Assembly (NCBI RefSeq): GCF_000230895.2
Contig: NC_016604.1
Span: forward strand, 4,216,001 to 4,280,000
From: Mycolicibacterium rhodesiae NBB3
Lineage (GTDB): Bacteria > Actinomycetota > Actinomycetes > Mycobacteriales > Mycobacteriaceae
DNA length: 64,000 bases
Direction: 5' to 3'
Part shown: piece by piece, positions 50,321 to 58,401 of the stretch
Position numbering within the stretch: position 1 is the first letter of the stretch
Layout of the letters: the number at the start of each line of letters is the position of its first letter
The notes under the pieces: model-generated
The model's input: the letters and a program-made list of their open reading frames with translations, nothing else
The model's database searches: none
Told to the model about the DNA's origin: nothing
Program-made: the position numbers and the translations under genes

Positions 50321-51150
50321 CGATGGGCCGATTGCAGGGAAAGGTCGCGTTGATCACGGGCGCAGCCCGAGGCATCGGACGAGCGCAGGCGGTGCGTTTC
50401 GCGCAGGAGGGTGCCGACGTCATCGCGCTGGACATCTGCGGGGCGGTCGACACGGTCCGCACGCCGCCGTCCACACCCGCCGACCTCGACGAGACCGCCC
50501 GCCTGGTGTCGGAGGCGGGCGGACGGATCGTCACCGAGATCGTCGACGTCCGCGACACCGAGGCCGTTCAGGCCGCGACCGATCGCGGTGTCGATGACCT
50601 CGGCGGTCTCGACATCGTGTGTGCGACCGCCGGCATCACGTCGCGCGAGTCGGCCGTGGACATGTCCGAGATCGCCTGGCAGACAATGCTGGACGTCAAT
50701 CTGACCGGGGTCTTTCGGACGTGTCGGGCCACAGCTCCGCATCTCGTCGAACGCGGCGGGGGTTCGATGATCCTCATCAGTTCCATCGCGGGTCTGCGCG
50801 GATTGGTCGGGGTGGCGCACTACACGTCCGCCAAACACGGCGTCGTAGGTCTCATGCGTGCGCTCGCCAATGAGCTTGCCCCGCACAACATCCGGGTCAA
50901 CTCCGTGCATCCGACCAATGTCGACACTCCGATGATCCAGAACGACAGCGTCCGCGCCGCGTTCCGGCCTGATCTCGACCACGTCTCGCGCGAGGAGTTC
51001 GCCGAGGCGGCGTGTTCGATGAACATGTTGCCGATCCCGTGGATCGACCCCGTCGACGTCGCCAACGCGTGCCTGTTCCTGGCGTCCGACGAGGCCCGCT
51101 ACATCACGGCCGTCACGCTGCCGGTCGATGCGGGCAGCACCCAACGCTGA
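50317..51150 (+). CDS. Mycofactocin-coupled short-chain dehydrogenase
   Basis: 277-residue SDR with the full insert characteristic of mycofactocin-coupled SDRs after strand two (DVIALDICGAVDTVR, then TPADLDETARLVSEAGGRI). Core motifs: TGAARGIGRAQAVRFA, TAG in VCATAGITS, ISSIAGLRG, YTSAKHGVVGLMRALA. ATG at 50317 overlaps the previous gene by 4 bases. Such enzymes pass electrons to the peptide cofactor mycofactocin; its maturation genes are not in the window. A convergent hydrolase ends 3 bases away. Confidence 0.88.
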   Translation: MTMGRLQGKVALITGAARGIGRAQAVRFAQEGADVIALDICGAVDTVRTPPSTPADLDETARLVSEAGGRIVTEIVDVRDTEAVQAATDRGVDDLGGLDIVCATAGITSRESAVDMSEIAWQTMLDVNLTGVFRTCRATAPHLVERGGGSMILISSIAGLRGLVGVAHYTSAKHGVVGLMRALANELAPHNIRVNSVHPTNVDTPMIQNDSVRAAFRPDLDHVSREEFAEAACSMNMLPIPWIDPVDVANACLFLASDEARYITAVTLPVDAGSTQR

Positions 51151-51153
51151 ATC

Positions 51154-52014
51154 TCAGCGGGTCAGGAACGCCAGCACCGCGCTTTCGAACGCATCCTTGG
51201 CCTCGATCATCGCCCAGTGTCCGCAATTGGGGAACACGTGCAGTTCGGCGTTGGGAATGGTGCGCATCGGGATCAGCGCCATGTCCAGCGGGCTCACCCG
51301 GTCGTCGCGCCCCCACGTGAGTAGCGTCGGCGCCGCGAGCTTGTGCATCGTCGCCCAGGGCAGCGGAGCATCGGAGGCCCGCATCGCGGCCATCATCTGA
51401 GCGAATGCCGCCTTGCCGTACATCCGGCGCGCGCTCTCCAGCGTCGGCGGATCGGTGGCCAGTGCCCACCGCTCTTCGATCAGTTGCTCGGTCACCAGCG
51501 CCGGGTCGTACACCATCGAGTGCAACCAGTCGACCAGCCGCTGCCGGGTCGGATCCTCGGTGAACTCCTGCAGCAGCCTGATTCCCTCGCTCGGTCCGGG
51601 CGAGAAGATGTTCGTGCCTATCCCGCCGATCGTGACGAGGCGCCGCACCTTGGCCGGCTGATTGGTCGCGAAGTTGATGCCGACGGCACCTCCCATCGAA
51701 TTGCCGATGATGTCAACGGAATCGAGGCCCAGCGCGTCGACGAACGTGCCCACGGCGCCGAAAGCGGTGATCATCGGATGGCCACCGAAGTCGTCGCTCA
51801 CGCCGAAACCGGGGAATTCCAGTACCAGGCAGCGGAAGCGCTCGGCGAACGTGGGAAGGATGCCGCGGAAATTGCGCCAACCCGTCACGCCGGGACCCGA
51901 GCCGTGCAGCAGGAGCAGGGGAGTGCCCTCACCCGCCTCGTGATAGCGAAGAACACCCGCCTCGGTGGGCATCTCGCGCAGCGTGCCGTCGTAGGTCCAT
52001 TCCGTTGTCATCAC
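51154..52014 (-). CDS. Meta-cleavage product hydrolase, HsaD-like
   Basis: 286-residue alpha/beta hydrolase cutting a carbon-carbon bond in the ring-cleavage product. The nucleophile is S106 (GNSMGGA), the acid D238 (GRDDRVSPLD) and the base H266 (NCGHWAMIE). The HGSGPGVTGWRNF oxyanion region and the MVYDPALVTEQL lid segment align with HsaD/BphD. It completes an HsaA-HsaC-HsaD set within the block though transcribed apart. ATG 52014 or 52011 is possible. Confidence 0.86.
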   Translation of the reverse strand: MMTTEWTYDGTLREMPTEAGVLRYHEAGEGTPLLLLHGSGPGVTGWRNFRGILPTFAERFRCLVLEFPGFGVSDDFGGHPMITAFGAVGTFVDALGLDSVDIIGNSMGGAVGINFATNQPAKVRRLVTIGGIGTNIFSPGPSEGIRLLQEFTEDPTRQRLVDWLHSMVYDPALVTEQLIEERWALATDPPTLESARRMYGKAAFAQMMAAMRASDAPLPWATMHKLAAPTLLTWGRDDRVSPLDMALIPMRTIPNAELHVFPNCGHWAMIEAKDAFESAVLAFLTR

Positions 52015-52095
52015 CGATCCCGTCGCCGACAGTTGGCCATACCCCAGACTGGCATCGTGGCATACCGCGCTGTGGTCGCCGTCCCGGTCACCGGG

Positions 52096-52815
52096 CTATT
52101 CGGCGGGCTGGTCGACGGCCTCTGGTTCGTCGACCGTGCCTGATTCCTCACTGTGTTGTTCCACCGACAAAGGTTGTTCCACAGACAAGTGTTGTTTCAC
52201 CGACAACGCCACACCGAGTGCTGCGAAGAACAGGATGAGCAGCGGTCCGCCGAGGTAGAAGTTCATGCCGGCGCCCGGCGAGATGAAGCTTCCCGGGGGG
52301 CCGATGATCGTGATCGTTTCGAGTAGTTGCTCGACGGTGAAGACCGCAGCGGCGATGCCGAGCCATCGAGGAGACCGTCCGGCGTTCGCGGACACCAGAA
52401 TCGGCACGGCCACCATGATGTTGGCGATCGTGCGCATCGGTGCCCACATCGTCACGACGTCGGCGAACGTGCGTGCGGTCGCCGAGCCCAACTGCTCAGG
52501 GTGCAGCGCCAACCCGGCGGTGAACCATGTCGCGACGAACACCTGCACCAGCAGCACCGCGGCACCGATGGTGAATACGTGGCTCGATGGTCCGGACAAC
52601 AGCTCGCGGGCAAATCCGAAGAGCACCACCAGCGCGAGCGAGCCGAACGCCAACAACAGTGCCTGCATGCGCATGGAGGCGGCGTGCTCCTTGACGTGCG
52701 CGACGATGTCGGAGCCCGGCTCGTCGATACCGGGCAATCTCGGAATCATCAGCAGCGCAATGGCGTACAGCGCGGCGAACGCAATACCCGCGATCATCGG
52801 GGTACGGCGATCCAT
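52096..52815 (-). CDS. Multi-pass membrane protein of unknown function
   Basis: 239 residues with about six hydrophobic segments (IAGIAFAALYAIALLMI; ALLLAFGSLALVVLFGF; VFTIGAAVLLVQVFVATWF; IMVAVPILVSA; WLGIAAAVFTVEQLL; PLLILFFAALGVAL). The C-terminal cytoplasmic tail has three near-identical SV(K/E)Q(H/P)L units encoded by an 18-bp repeat, then an acidic end. I do not recognise the family. It sits at the right edge of the accessory block. The gap from 52816 to 52975 separates it from comEA. Confidence 0.75.
   Translation of the reverse strand: MDRRTPMIAGIAFAALYAIALLMIPRLPGIDEPGSDIVAHVKEHAASMRMQALLLAFGSLALVVLFGFARELLSGPSSHVFTIGAAVLLVQVFVATWFTAGLALHPEQLGSATARTFADVVTMWAPMRTIANIMVAVPILVSANAGRSPRWLGIAAAVFTVEQLLETITIIGPPGSFISPGAGMNFYLGGPLLILFFAALGVALSVKQHLSVEQPLSVEQHSEESGTVDEPEAVDQPAE
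52155..52208 (-). repeat. Three tandem 18-bp units in the membrane protein gene
   Basis: Units at 52155-52172, 52173-52190 and 52191-52208 share GTTGTT(C/T)CACNGACAA with few changes. On the coding strand each gives a six-residue unit of the form L-S-V-(K/E)-Q-(H/P). Tandem slippage is the simplest origin. Confidence 0.85.
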
Positions 52816-52885
52816 ATTGCGCTCCCTGTGTGCTTCGGAGACTTGTCAGGCGCGGACGCCGGACATTCAATCGTAGTCAACACGG

Positions 52886-52894
52886 TTATCCACA
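52886..52894 (+). promoter_or_regulatory. Isolated perfect DnaA box
   Basis: TTATCCACA matches the bacterial DnaA box exactly and lies 82 bases before comEA, at the junction of the accessory block and the backbone. A single 9-mer can arise by chance in a sequence this long. No cluster of boxes is seen, so it is not an origin. Confidence 0.3.
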
Positions 52895-52962
52895 ATCGTC
52901 ATTTCATCCCCAGCGTGCCCCGCGTGTCCGGCTGGCGAGGCAGCCGCGTCCGAGTGTCGACT

Positions 52963-52968
52963 TACCGT
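52963..52968 (+). promoter_or_regulatory. Candidate -10 of comEA (leaderless)
   Basis: TACCGT, 7 bases before the comEA ATG at 52976, gives the comEA-comEC-holA operon its own promoter. Confidence 0.5.
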
Positions 52969-52975
52969 CGGCGAC

Positions 52976-53788
52976 ATGCGAACGGAATTGCCCGCGGAGC
53001 GTCTCCATCGTCGTCTCGGCCCGGAGAGCGAGCCCGATACCGCAACCGATACCGACAGCGAACAGGACACGTTGTTGTCCAAGTGGCTTCCCGAGACGAA
53101 GACAGGCGGCGCATCGAGTTGGGTGGCTGCCGTCCGCGCCGATCCCGGACGTGCCGGTGTCATCGCGCTGGGCGTGGTGGGCGTCCTGGCGGTACTGGTG
53201 ACTCTGTTCACGCTGGCTCGCGACGACTCTCCGCCGGTGGCCTCGGCGAAACTGCCCCCAGTCCAGATGGTTTCGTCGGCCGGTCCGACACCGCCCCCAT
53301 CCGAGGCCCCCGTCGTGGTCAGCGTCGTCGGTCTCGTCGGCAAGCCGGGCCTGGTCACGCTGGATCCGGGTGCGCGGATCGCCGACGCACTCACCGCAGC
53401 GGGCGGACCACTCGAAGGCGCAGATCTGCTGAACCTGAACATGGCTCGACGCCTGGCCGACGGAGAGCAGATCGTCGTCGGCATCGCCACCGCGCCCGGG
53501 GAACCGCCGGTGATGGGCAGTTCCGTCAGTCCGGGTCCGACTCCTGACGCGCCGTCGGACATTCCAGCGACGCCCGGGGACACCTCGCAGTCCGGCGAAT
53601 TGGTGGACCTGAACAATGCGACCCCGGAGCAATTGGACACGCTCCCCGGCATCGGCCCGGTGACTGCGGCCGCGATTGTCGCCTGGCGCGAGGCCAACGG
53701 GCGTTTCAGCAGTGTCGATCAACTCGGCGATGTCGAGGGCATCGGGCCGGCGCGGCTGGAAAAGCTTCGCGACCGCGTCCATGTATGA
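52976..53788 (+). CDS. comEA: ComEA-family helix-hairpin-helix DNA-binding protein
   Basis: 270 residues: a polar acidic N-terminus, one membrane segment (about 60-80, GVIALGVVGVLAVLVTLFTL), an SLBB domain (about 110-170) and a C-terminal helix-hairpin-helix pair (about 210-270; VDLNNATPEQLDTLPGIGP). In competent bacteria ComEA binds incoming DNA outside the membrane; the role in mycobacteria is unproven. The gene overlaps comEC by 8 bases and matches Rv2415c by position. Confidence 0.93.
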   Translation: MRTELPAERLHRRLGPESEPDTATDTDSEQDTLLSKWLPETKTGGASSWVAAVRADPGRAGVIALGVVGVLAVLVTLFTLARDDSPPVASAKLPPVQMVSSAGPTPPPSEAPVVVSVVGLVGKPGLVTLDPGARIADALTAAGGPLEGADLLNLNMARRLADGEQIVVGIATAPGEPPVMGSSVSPGPTPDAPSDIPATPGDTSQSGELVDLNNATPEQLDTLPGIGPVTAAAIVAWREANGRFSSVDQLGDVEGIGPARLEKLRDRVHV

Positions 53789-55304
53789 CCTGCGTCTGGT
53801 GCCGGCTGCGGTCACCGGCTGGTGGGTTACCGCGGCCGGAATACTCTGGCAGATAACCGGTTTGGGCGCCTCGCTGTCGGTAATCGGCGTGGTCGCTGCG
53901 GCGGTCGGGTGGTGGCACCGGGTCAGAGGTGACGGCACGCACCAGAGCGCTATCGGTGCCTCTGCGCTCGCCGTCGCGGTGGTCAGTGTGGCGTTCGCGA
54001 TCTCGGTGGGACTACGCGTCGAAGCTCTGCGGCAGCATCCGATCACCCAGAAGTACGGCACGGTGGCCTCCGTGGTGGTCACGCCGACCGATAGCCCACG
54101 GGTCGTCGGTGGCAACCGGATGTTGTTTCGCGCGTCGCTGAGGACTCTCGACGGACACGGAATGACCGGCCGGGTGGTCGTCTTCGCTTCGGCCGCTGAC
54201 TTTTCGAGACTGTCCGCAGGCCGGCCGGTCGGTTTTCGCGCCAGAATCGGCCGGCCCGCACGGCAGGACCTGTCGGTTGCGGTGCTGTCGGCGACAAGTC
54301 CGCCGACCTGGGGTGAGGCCGCCACTGTCTTTCGGGCGGCGCACGGCATCCGGTCCGGGTTCGCCGATGCGGCCCGCGGTGCGTTGCCTGCTGACCAGTC
54401 GGCGATGTTGCCTGCGCTGGTCCTCGGCGATACGTCGGGCGTTTCGCAGCAGACGATCGCGGAGTTCAAGGCGTCGGGGCTGACCCATCTGACCGCAGTG
54501 TCCGGCGCCAATGTGACCATCGTGTGCGGCGCGGTCCTGTTGAGTGCCGGACTCGTCGGTCCGCGGATAGCGGCCGTGCTCGCGGCGTTCGCGTTGCTCG
54601 TGTTCGTGATCGTCGTCCAGCCGTCGGCGAGTGTGCTGCGCGCGGCGGTGATGGGCGCGGTCACGCTGTTGGCGGTGGTGTCTCATCGTCGCCGCCAGGC
54701 GATCCCCGCGCTGTCGGCGACGGTGCTGACGTTGATGATCGCGTCGCCCGAGTTGGCTGTCGACGTGGGATTCGCGCTGTCGGTGTCGGCGACCGCGGCG
54801 CTGGTCGTCATCGCCCCCGTGTGGTCGCGGCGCCTGGTCGACCGCGGGTGGCCCAAGCCGCTGGCGGATGCGGTGTGCGTCGCTGCCGCCGCGCAACTGG
54901 TCACAGCACCGTTGATCGCGGGGGTTTCGGGCACGTTCAGCGTCATGTCGGTCGTCGCGAATCTGGCTGTCGCCGCTGTCATCCCACCGATCACGGTGGT
55001 CGGGACCGCCGCCGCGGCGCTGAGCCCGATCTGGCCTGCCGGCGCGGACATGCTGATCCGGTTCACCGGACCCGAACTGTGGTGGCTGCTCCGGGTTGCG
55101 CAGTGGACCGCGAAGGTCCCTGGAGCCTCGATCGCTGTGCCGTCGGGGCTGCCGGGTGTGGTCACCGTCGCGGCGGCGGGACTCGTGACGGTCCTGTCGT
55201 GGCGGTGGCGGTGGACACGGGTCGGCGTCTGTGGGGCGATCGTGTTCGCACTGGCGTGGACGATGTCGGGAGTGTCAGGTGGCCATGACACGATCATCGG
55301 GTGA
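53781..55304 (+). CDS. comEC: ComEC/Rec2-family DNA-uptake membrane protein
   Basis: 507 residues. Two N-terminal membrane segments precede an OB-like extracytoplasmic domain (about 90-190). The competence core follows with around eight membrane segments (GLTHLTAVSGANVTIVCGA and further). The C-terminal metallo-beta-lactamase-like domain of full-length ComEC proteins is absent, as in other mycobacterial orthologues (Rv2414c). ATG at 53781 lies in the end of comEA. It would form the channel for single-stranded DNA. Its TGA overlaps the holA GTG. Confidence 0.92.
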   Translation: MYDLRLVPAAVTGWWVTAAGILWQITGLGASLSVIGVVAAAVGWWHRVRGDGTHQSAIGASALAVAVVSVAFAISVGLRVEALRQHPITQKYGTVASVVVTPTDSPRVVGGNRMLFRASLRTLDGHGMTGRVVVFASAADFSRLSAGRPVGFRARIGRPARQDLSVAVLSATSPPTWGEAATVFRAAHGIRSGFADAARGALPADQSAMLPALVLGDTSGVSQQTIAEFKASGLTHLTAVSGANVTIVCGAVLLSAGLVGPRIAAVLAAFALLVFVIVVQPSASVLRAAVMGAVTLLAVVSHRRRQAIPALSATVLTLMIASPELAVDVGFALSVSATAALVVIAPVWSRRLVDRGWPKPLADAVCVAAAAQLVTAPLIAGVSGTFSVMSVVANLAVAAVIPPITVVGTAAAALSPIWPAGADMLIRFTGPELWWLLRVAQWTAKVPGASIAVPSGLPGVVTVAAAGLVTVLSWRWRWTRVGVCGAIVFALAWTMSGVSGGHDTIIG

Positions 55305-56275
55305 GTGAGGACGCTTCTCGGCTGCACCTGGTACTCGGCGACGAAGAGCTGCTGGTCGAACGTGCGGTATCCACCGTGCTCAAAGCCGTCCGTAAGCAGG
55401 CGGGCACCGGCTTGCAAACCACTCAAGTCCCGGTCGATCGGCTGCGTGCCGGCGAGGTCAGCACCAGTGAGATCGCGGAACTGCTCAGCCCGTCGTTGTT
55501 CGCCGACGAACGCGTGGTCGTGCTGGAGTCCGCGGCCGAGGCGGGCAAGGAGGCGGTCGCCCTCATCTCCGAGGTGGCCGCCGATCTGCCGCCGGGAACC
55601 GTGCTGGTCGTGGTGCATTCGGGAGGTGGCCGCGCAAAGGCATTGGCTGACAAGCTCAAAAGCCTTGGTGCGCAGGTCTATCCATGCGCACGTATCACGA
55701 AGATGGCTGAACGTGCCGACTTCGTGCGCCGCGAGTTCCGCACACTGAAGGCCAAGGTCAGCGACGACACGGTGACCGTGCTTCTCGACGCCGTCGGGTC
55801 CGACATCCGCGACCTGGCCTCGGTGTGTTCGCAGTTGGTCGCCGACACCGGCGGTGTGGTCGATGCGGCCGCCGTGCGCCGTTACCACTCCGGCAAGGCC
55901 GAGGTGAAGGGGTTCGACATCGCCGACAAGGCGGTCGTGGGAGATGTCGCGGGCGCCGCCGAGGCGCTGCGCTGGGCGATGTTGAGCGGTGAGCCTCAGG
56001 TCGTACTGGCCGACGCACTGGCCGAGGCGGTGCACACGATCGCCCGGGTGGCGCCGCTGTCCGGCGATCCCTACCGGCTGGCCTCCGAGCTGGGGATGCC
56101 GCCATGGCGAGTGCAGAAAGCGCAGAAACAGGCGCGGCGATGGTCGCGACCCTCGATCGCGGAGGCCATTCAACTGGTCGCAGCGCTCAACGCGGACGTC
56201 AAGGGAAACGCGGCGGACGCCGACTACGCCCTGGAGTCAGCGGTGAGGAAGGTCGCCGAACTAGCGGCGGACTGA
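55301..56275 (+). CDS. holA: DNA polymerase III delta subunit
   Basis: 324-residue clamp-loader subunit that opens the sliding clamp. The N-terminal LHLVLGDEELLVERA, the VLESAAEAGKEAVALI segment and the C-terminal alpha-helical collar (PPWRVQKAQKQARRW) mark HolA. GTG at 55301 overlaps comEC by 4 bases, the standard mycobacterial order comEA-comEC-holA. A short GAGCT/AGCTC hairpin at about 56284-56300 lies between its end and the convergent rpsT. Confidence 0.93.
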   Translation: MSEDASRLHLVLGDEELLVERAVSTVLKAVRKQAGTGLQTTQVPVDRLRAGEVSTSEIAELLSPSLFADERVVVLESAAEAGKEAVALISEVAADLPPGTVLVVVHSGGGRAKALADKLKSLGAQVYPCARITKMAERADFVRREFRTLKAKVSDDTVTVLLDAVGSDIRDLASVCSQLVADTGGVVDAAAVRRYHSGKAEVKGFDIADKAVVGDVAGAAEALRWAMLSGEPQVVLADALAEAVHTIARVAPLSGDPYRLASELGMPPWRVQKAQKQARRWSRPSIAEAIQLVAALNADVKGNAADADYALESAVRKVAELAAD

Positions 56276-56298
56276 TCGATCCGAGCTCGAGGGAAAGC

Positions 56299-56559
56299 TC
56301 AGATCTTGTTGAATGCCCGAGACAGCGCCGACTTGCGGTTGGCGGCCTGGTTCTTGTGGATCACGCCCTTGCTGGCGGCCTTGTCCAGCTGACGGCTGGT
56401 CTTCACGAGCAACTCGTTGGCCTTGTCCTTGTCGCCGGCCTCGACGGCCTCCCGGAATCCGCGGACCGCAGTGTGAAGCGACGATTTGACCGACTTGTTG
56501 CGCACCCGGCGGCGCTCGTTGGTCTTGATGCGCTTTTCCTGCGACTTGATGTTGGCCAC
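56299..56559 (-). CDS. rpsT: 30S ribosomal protein S20
   Basis: 86-residue small-subunit protein that binds 16S rRNA early in assembly. It starts at GTG (ANIKSQEKRIKTNERRR) with GAAGGAAAA about 8 bases upstream. The frame is open to 56598, but the family length fits GTG 56559. The C-terminal KGVIHKNQAANRKSALSRA is diagnostic. Convergent with holA. Confidence 0.96.
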   Translation of the reverse strand: MANIKSQEKRIKTNERRRVRNKSVKSSLHTAVRGFREAVEAGDKDKANELLVKTSRQLDKAASKGVIHKNQAANRKSALSRAFNKI

Positions 56560-56709
56560 GCGTGTTTTCCTTCGTAAATCCAGATTGGTTGGTTGCAAAG
56601 CCTGTGGGGGCGCCCGACCTGCGGGCAGCGAGGGTTCAGATTACCAGGGCAATGGGTAAAGGCCCAAAGTGAACGCTCTGGCCTGCCGAAACGTCGCACT
56701 TGGTGCAGC

Positions 56710-58401
56710 ATGTCAATGGTGAGTCTGCGAACCCTCCCCACCGAGAGCACTCGATCATCGCGCTCCCGCTCGCCGAAACCCCCACGTCACGACGGCGTCT
56801 TCGTTGGGTACAACAGCCTGGGCAGCTATTCGAAGGCCTTCGACGAGATGTTCGACGCCGATGGCAACGTCCGCGGCCCCTACAAGGGCATCTTCGCGGA
56901 ACTCGCCCCGTCGGACGCCTCCGAACTGGCGGCGCGTTCCGAGGCGCTGGGACGCGCCTTCATCGACCAGGGAATCACGTTCTCCCTGTCCGGGCAGGAG
57001 CGGCCGTTCCCACTGGATCTCGTCCCGCGGGTGATCTCCGCCGCGGAGTGGACCCGGCTCGAGAAGGGCATCACCCAGCGGGTCAAGGCGTTGGAGGCCT
57101 ACCTCGACGACATCTACGGCGAACAGGAGATCCTGCGCGACGGGGTCATCCCGCGGCGGCTGGTCACGTCGTGTGAGCACTTCCACCGCGAGGCGGTCGG
57201 CATTTCCCCGCCCAACGGTGTTCGGATCCACGTCGCGGGCATCGACCTCGTCCGCGATGCGCAGGGCGCGTTCCGCGTGCTCGAGGACAACCTGCGCTCC
57301 CCGTCCGGTGTCTCCTACGTGATGGAGAACCGGCGCACGATGGCGCGGGTCTTTCCCAACCTGTTCGCGACCCATCGGGTGCGGGCTGTCGGCGACTACT
57401 CGTCGCATCTGCTGCGAGCGCTGCGTAACGCCGCCGCCTCCAATGAGGCCGACCCGACCGTCGTGGTGCTCACGCCCGGTGTCTACAACTCGGCGTACTT
57501 CGAGCATTCGCTGCTTGCCCGCCAGATGGGCGTCGAACTCGTCGAAGGCCGCGACCTGTTCTGTCGCGACAACACCGTCTACATGCGCACCACCGAGGGC
57601 GAACGCCAGGTCGATGTCATCTACCGGCGCATCGACGACGACTTCCTCGACCCGATGCAGTTCAACCCCAATTCGGTGCTGGGCGTCGCGGGCCTGCTCA
57701 ACGCCGCACGCGCGGGCAATGTCGTCATCTCCAGTGCGGTCGGCAACGGTGTCGGCGACGACAAGCTGGTCTACACCTACGTTCCGACGATCATCGAGTA
57801 CTACCTCGGCGAGAAGCCGCTGCTGGCCAACGTCGACACCTATCGGTGCTGGCTCGACGAGGAACGCGAAGAAGTGCTCGATCGAGTGGACGAACTCGTC
57901 ATCAAGCCCGTCGAAGGCTCTGGCGGGTACGGCATCGTCTTCGGCCCCGACGCCTCGGAGAAGGAACTCGCCGCGATCACCAAGAAGATCCGCAGCGACC
58001 CGCGTGGCTGGATCGCCCAGCCGGTGGTTCAGCTGTCCACGGTGCCGACGCAGATCGACGACCGCCTGGCGCCCCGGCACGTCGACCTGCGTCCGTTCGC
58101 CGTCAACGACGGCGACGACGTGTGGGTGCTGCCCGGCGGGCTGACCCGCGTCGCGTTGCCCGAGGGGTCGCTGGTGGTCAACTCAAGCCAGGGCGGCGGA
58201 TCCAAAGACACCTGGGTGCTCGCCTCGCGCGCCTCGGTGGCAGATCGCGAACTCGCCGCGGCCGAAGTGGTGCGGTCGCTGCCCAAAGCGCCCAAGGCGC
58301 CGAAGAACGAGAACGGCGACGGCACCTCACAACAGCAGCAGCAACAGCAGTCGCAGCAGAGTCAGAGTCAGCAGCAGCAACAGCAGCAAGGGGGCCAATG
58401 A
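56710..58401 (+). CDS. Circularly permuted ATP-grasp family protein
   Basis: 563 residues, counterpart of M. tuberculosis Rv2411c. The family is a circularly permuted ATP-grasp, predicted to form amide or peptide bonds. Conserved blocks include VLEDNLRSPSGVSYVMENR (about 195-215), VDVIYRRIDDDFLDP, VIKPVEGSGGYGIVFGP, and the C-terminal LRPFAVNDGDDVWVLPGGLTR. The tail ends in a glutamine-rich run of about 25 residues. The start is uncertain: ATG 56710 is used, and the first 30 residues are not conserved in look. It is coupled to the alpha-E gene by a 4-base overlap. Confidence 0.88.
   Translation: MSMVSLRTLPTESTRSSRSRSPKPPRHDGVFVGYNSLGSYSKAFDEMFDADGNVRGPYKGIFAELAPSDASELAARSEALGRAFIDQGITFSLSGQERPFPLDLVPRVISAAEWTRLEKGITQRVKALEAYLDDIYGEQEILRDGVIPRRLVTSCEHFHREAVGISPPNGVRIHVAGIDLVRDAQGAFRVLEDNLRSPSGVSYVMENRRTMARVFPNLFATHRVRAVGDYSSHLLRALRNAAASNEADPTVVVLTPGVYNSAYFEHSLLARQMGVELVEGRDLFCRDNTVYMRTTEGERQVDVIYRRIDDDFLDPMQFNPNSVLGVAGLLNAARAGNVVISSAVGNGVGDDKLVYTYVPTIIEYYLGEKPLLANVDTYRCWLDEEREEVLDRVDELVIKPVEGSGGYGIVFGPDASEKELAAITKKIRSDPRGWIAQPVVQLSTVPTQIDDRLAPRHVDLRPFAVNDGDDVWVLPGGLTRVALPEGSLVVNSSQGGGSKDTWVLASRASVADRELAAAEVVRSLPKAPKAPKNENGDGTSQQQQQQQSQQSQSQQQQQQQGGQ

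Noticed and set aside
52886..52894. Replication origin
   Set aside because: Only one DnaA box, no AT-rich unwinding element, and no dnaA/dnaN neighbours.
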